Assembly: GCF_030815085.1 (NCBI RefSeq) | Contig: NZ_JAUSWG010000012.1 | Strand: one strand, 5' to 3' | Source: Paraclostridium ghonii | GTDB lineage: Bacteria; Bacillota; Clostridia; Peptostreptococcales; Peptostreptococcaceae | Length of the DNA stretch: 64,000 nt | In this document: one piece after another, positions 63,769 through 64,000 of the stretch | How the letters are laid out: each line of letters begins with the position of its first letter | Numbering within the stretch: position 1 is the stretch's first letter | The notes under the pieces: model-generated | Seen by the model: the letters and a program-made list of their open reading frames with translations, nothing else | What the model was told of the DNA's origin: nothing | Databases searched by the model: none | Position numbers and translations under genes: made by a program

Positions 63769-64000
63769 CTACATTTTTAAGTCTTTATGTCTTTTGCCTA
63801 AAGTACTTGGACTTATATCATACTTTTTAGATATTTGTGATTGAGTTACAGTTTGTCCAACTTCTTTATTTATATGATACTCTACTGCTGCAGCCCATCC
63901 GTTCTCAGAGCCTTTTATTTCACTGTTTTTAGTTTTGTACTCATTCCAAAAATCTAAACATTTCTCTAATATATCACTTTCAACTTGAGTTTTAAGTAAA
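63769..64000 (-). CDS. C-terminal fragment of an HTH-like protein
   Basis: Open frame entering from the right edge and ending at TAG (63769-63771). It translates as ...SDILEKCLDFWNEYKTKN, then GWAAAVEYHINKEVGQTVTQSQISKKYDISPSTLGKRHKDLKM. The last 40 residues look like a helix-turn-helix (VTQSQISKKYDISPSTLGKRHKDL). The rest of the gene is outside the window, so the family cannot be named. Confidence 0.7.
   Translation of the reverse strand, partial: LLKTQVESDILEKCLDFWNEYKTKNSEIKGSENGWAAAVEYHINKEVGQTVTQSQISKKYDISPSTLGKRHKDLKM

Overview
The window is a low-GC (visibly AT-rich, roughly 30% GC by eye) chromosomal segment of a spore-forming, amino-acid-fermenting clostridium. D-proline reductase genes with two in-frame selenocysteine UGA codons, a sigma-54 based cysteine desulfidase locus, two alpha/beta spore proteins, a Spo0E-like protein and a CggR-controlled glycolytic cluster point to the Peptostreptococcaceae (Clostridioides / Paraclostridium / Paeniclostridium / Romboutsia group). 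The exact genus cannot be fixed from the sequence alone. Most genes lie on the minus strand; the plus-strand exceptions are a small unnamed gene, an ssp gene, a DUF4364 gene, a TSCPD gene and feoAB.

Layout. 1-5.7 kb: a 78-bp tandem array, then a glycerate-use locus (regulator cdaR-like, glycerate kinase, GntP permease) whose operon ends in a pyruvate kinase. 5.7-13.2 kb: lower glycolysis (eno, gpmI, tpiA, pgk, gap) headed by cggR with a recognisable CggR operator. 13.3-18.6 kb: rpoN (sigma-54), hslO, a methyltransferase, a small spore protein, an M20 peptidase and hpt. 18.6-22.1 kb: cysteine desulfidase (cdsB-like) behind a -24/-12 promoter and palindrome, with its sigma-54 activator (cdsR-like) and a previously uncalled 49-residue membrane peptide that overlaps the activator start. 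22.1-24.5 kb: a methyltransferase, an SSB-like protein and a TauE/SafE permease. 24.5-33.2 kb: the D-proline reductase operon prdC-prdA-orf-prdB-prdD-prdE-prdF behind a second -24/-12 promoter, with its activator prdR upstream. 33.4-38.9 kb: PdaB-like deacetylase, spore protein, DUF4364, beta-propeller, TSCPD protein between inverted repeats, folC and a decayed rsmF. 39-42.5 kb: a 120-bp tandem array, valS and its T-box. 42.5-51.6 kb: deacetylase, pstCAB-phoU behind a decameric PHO box but without pstS, pepF, degV, an mgtC gene that seems to start at AUA, mscS and a Spo0E-like gene. 51.6-64 kb: Gx transporter, ABC exporter pair, feoAB, htrA, pgi, Na/Pi symporter, a FAD dehydrogenase, an unknown protein and a truncated HTH gene.

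How it works together. The sigma-54 factor itself, two of its activators and both of their target operons lie within 20 kb, so cysteine and proline (Stickland) catabolism share one alternative sigma factor encoded next to central glycolysis. Glycerate kinase, enolase and pyruvate kinase would form a short route from glycerate to pyruvate.

The least explained structures are three compound palindromic elements (1-263, 5692-5849, 39001-39485), each just 3' of a minus-strand housekeeping gene. They share a loop core but carry different, perfectly self-complementary stems, and two have grown into tandem arrays. A second dispersed repeat family has three copies (36482-36602, 36920-37012, 54637-54757).
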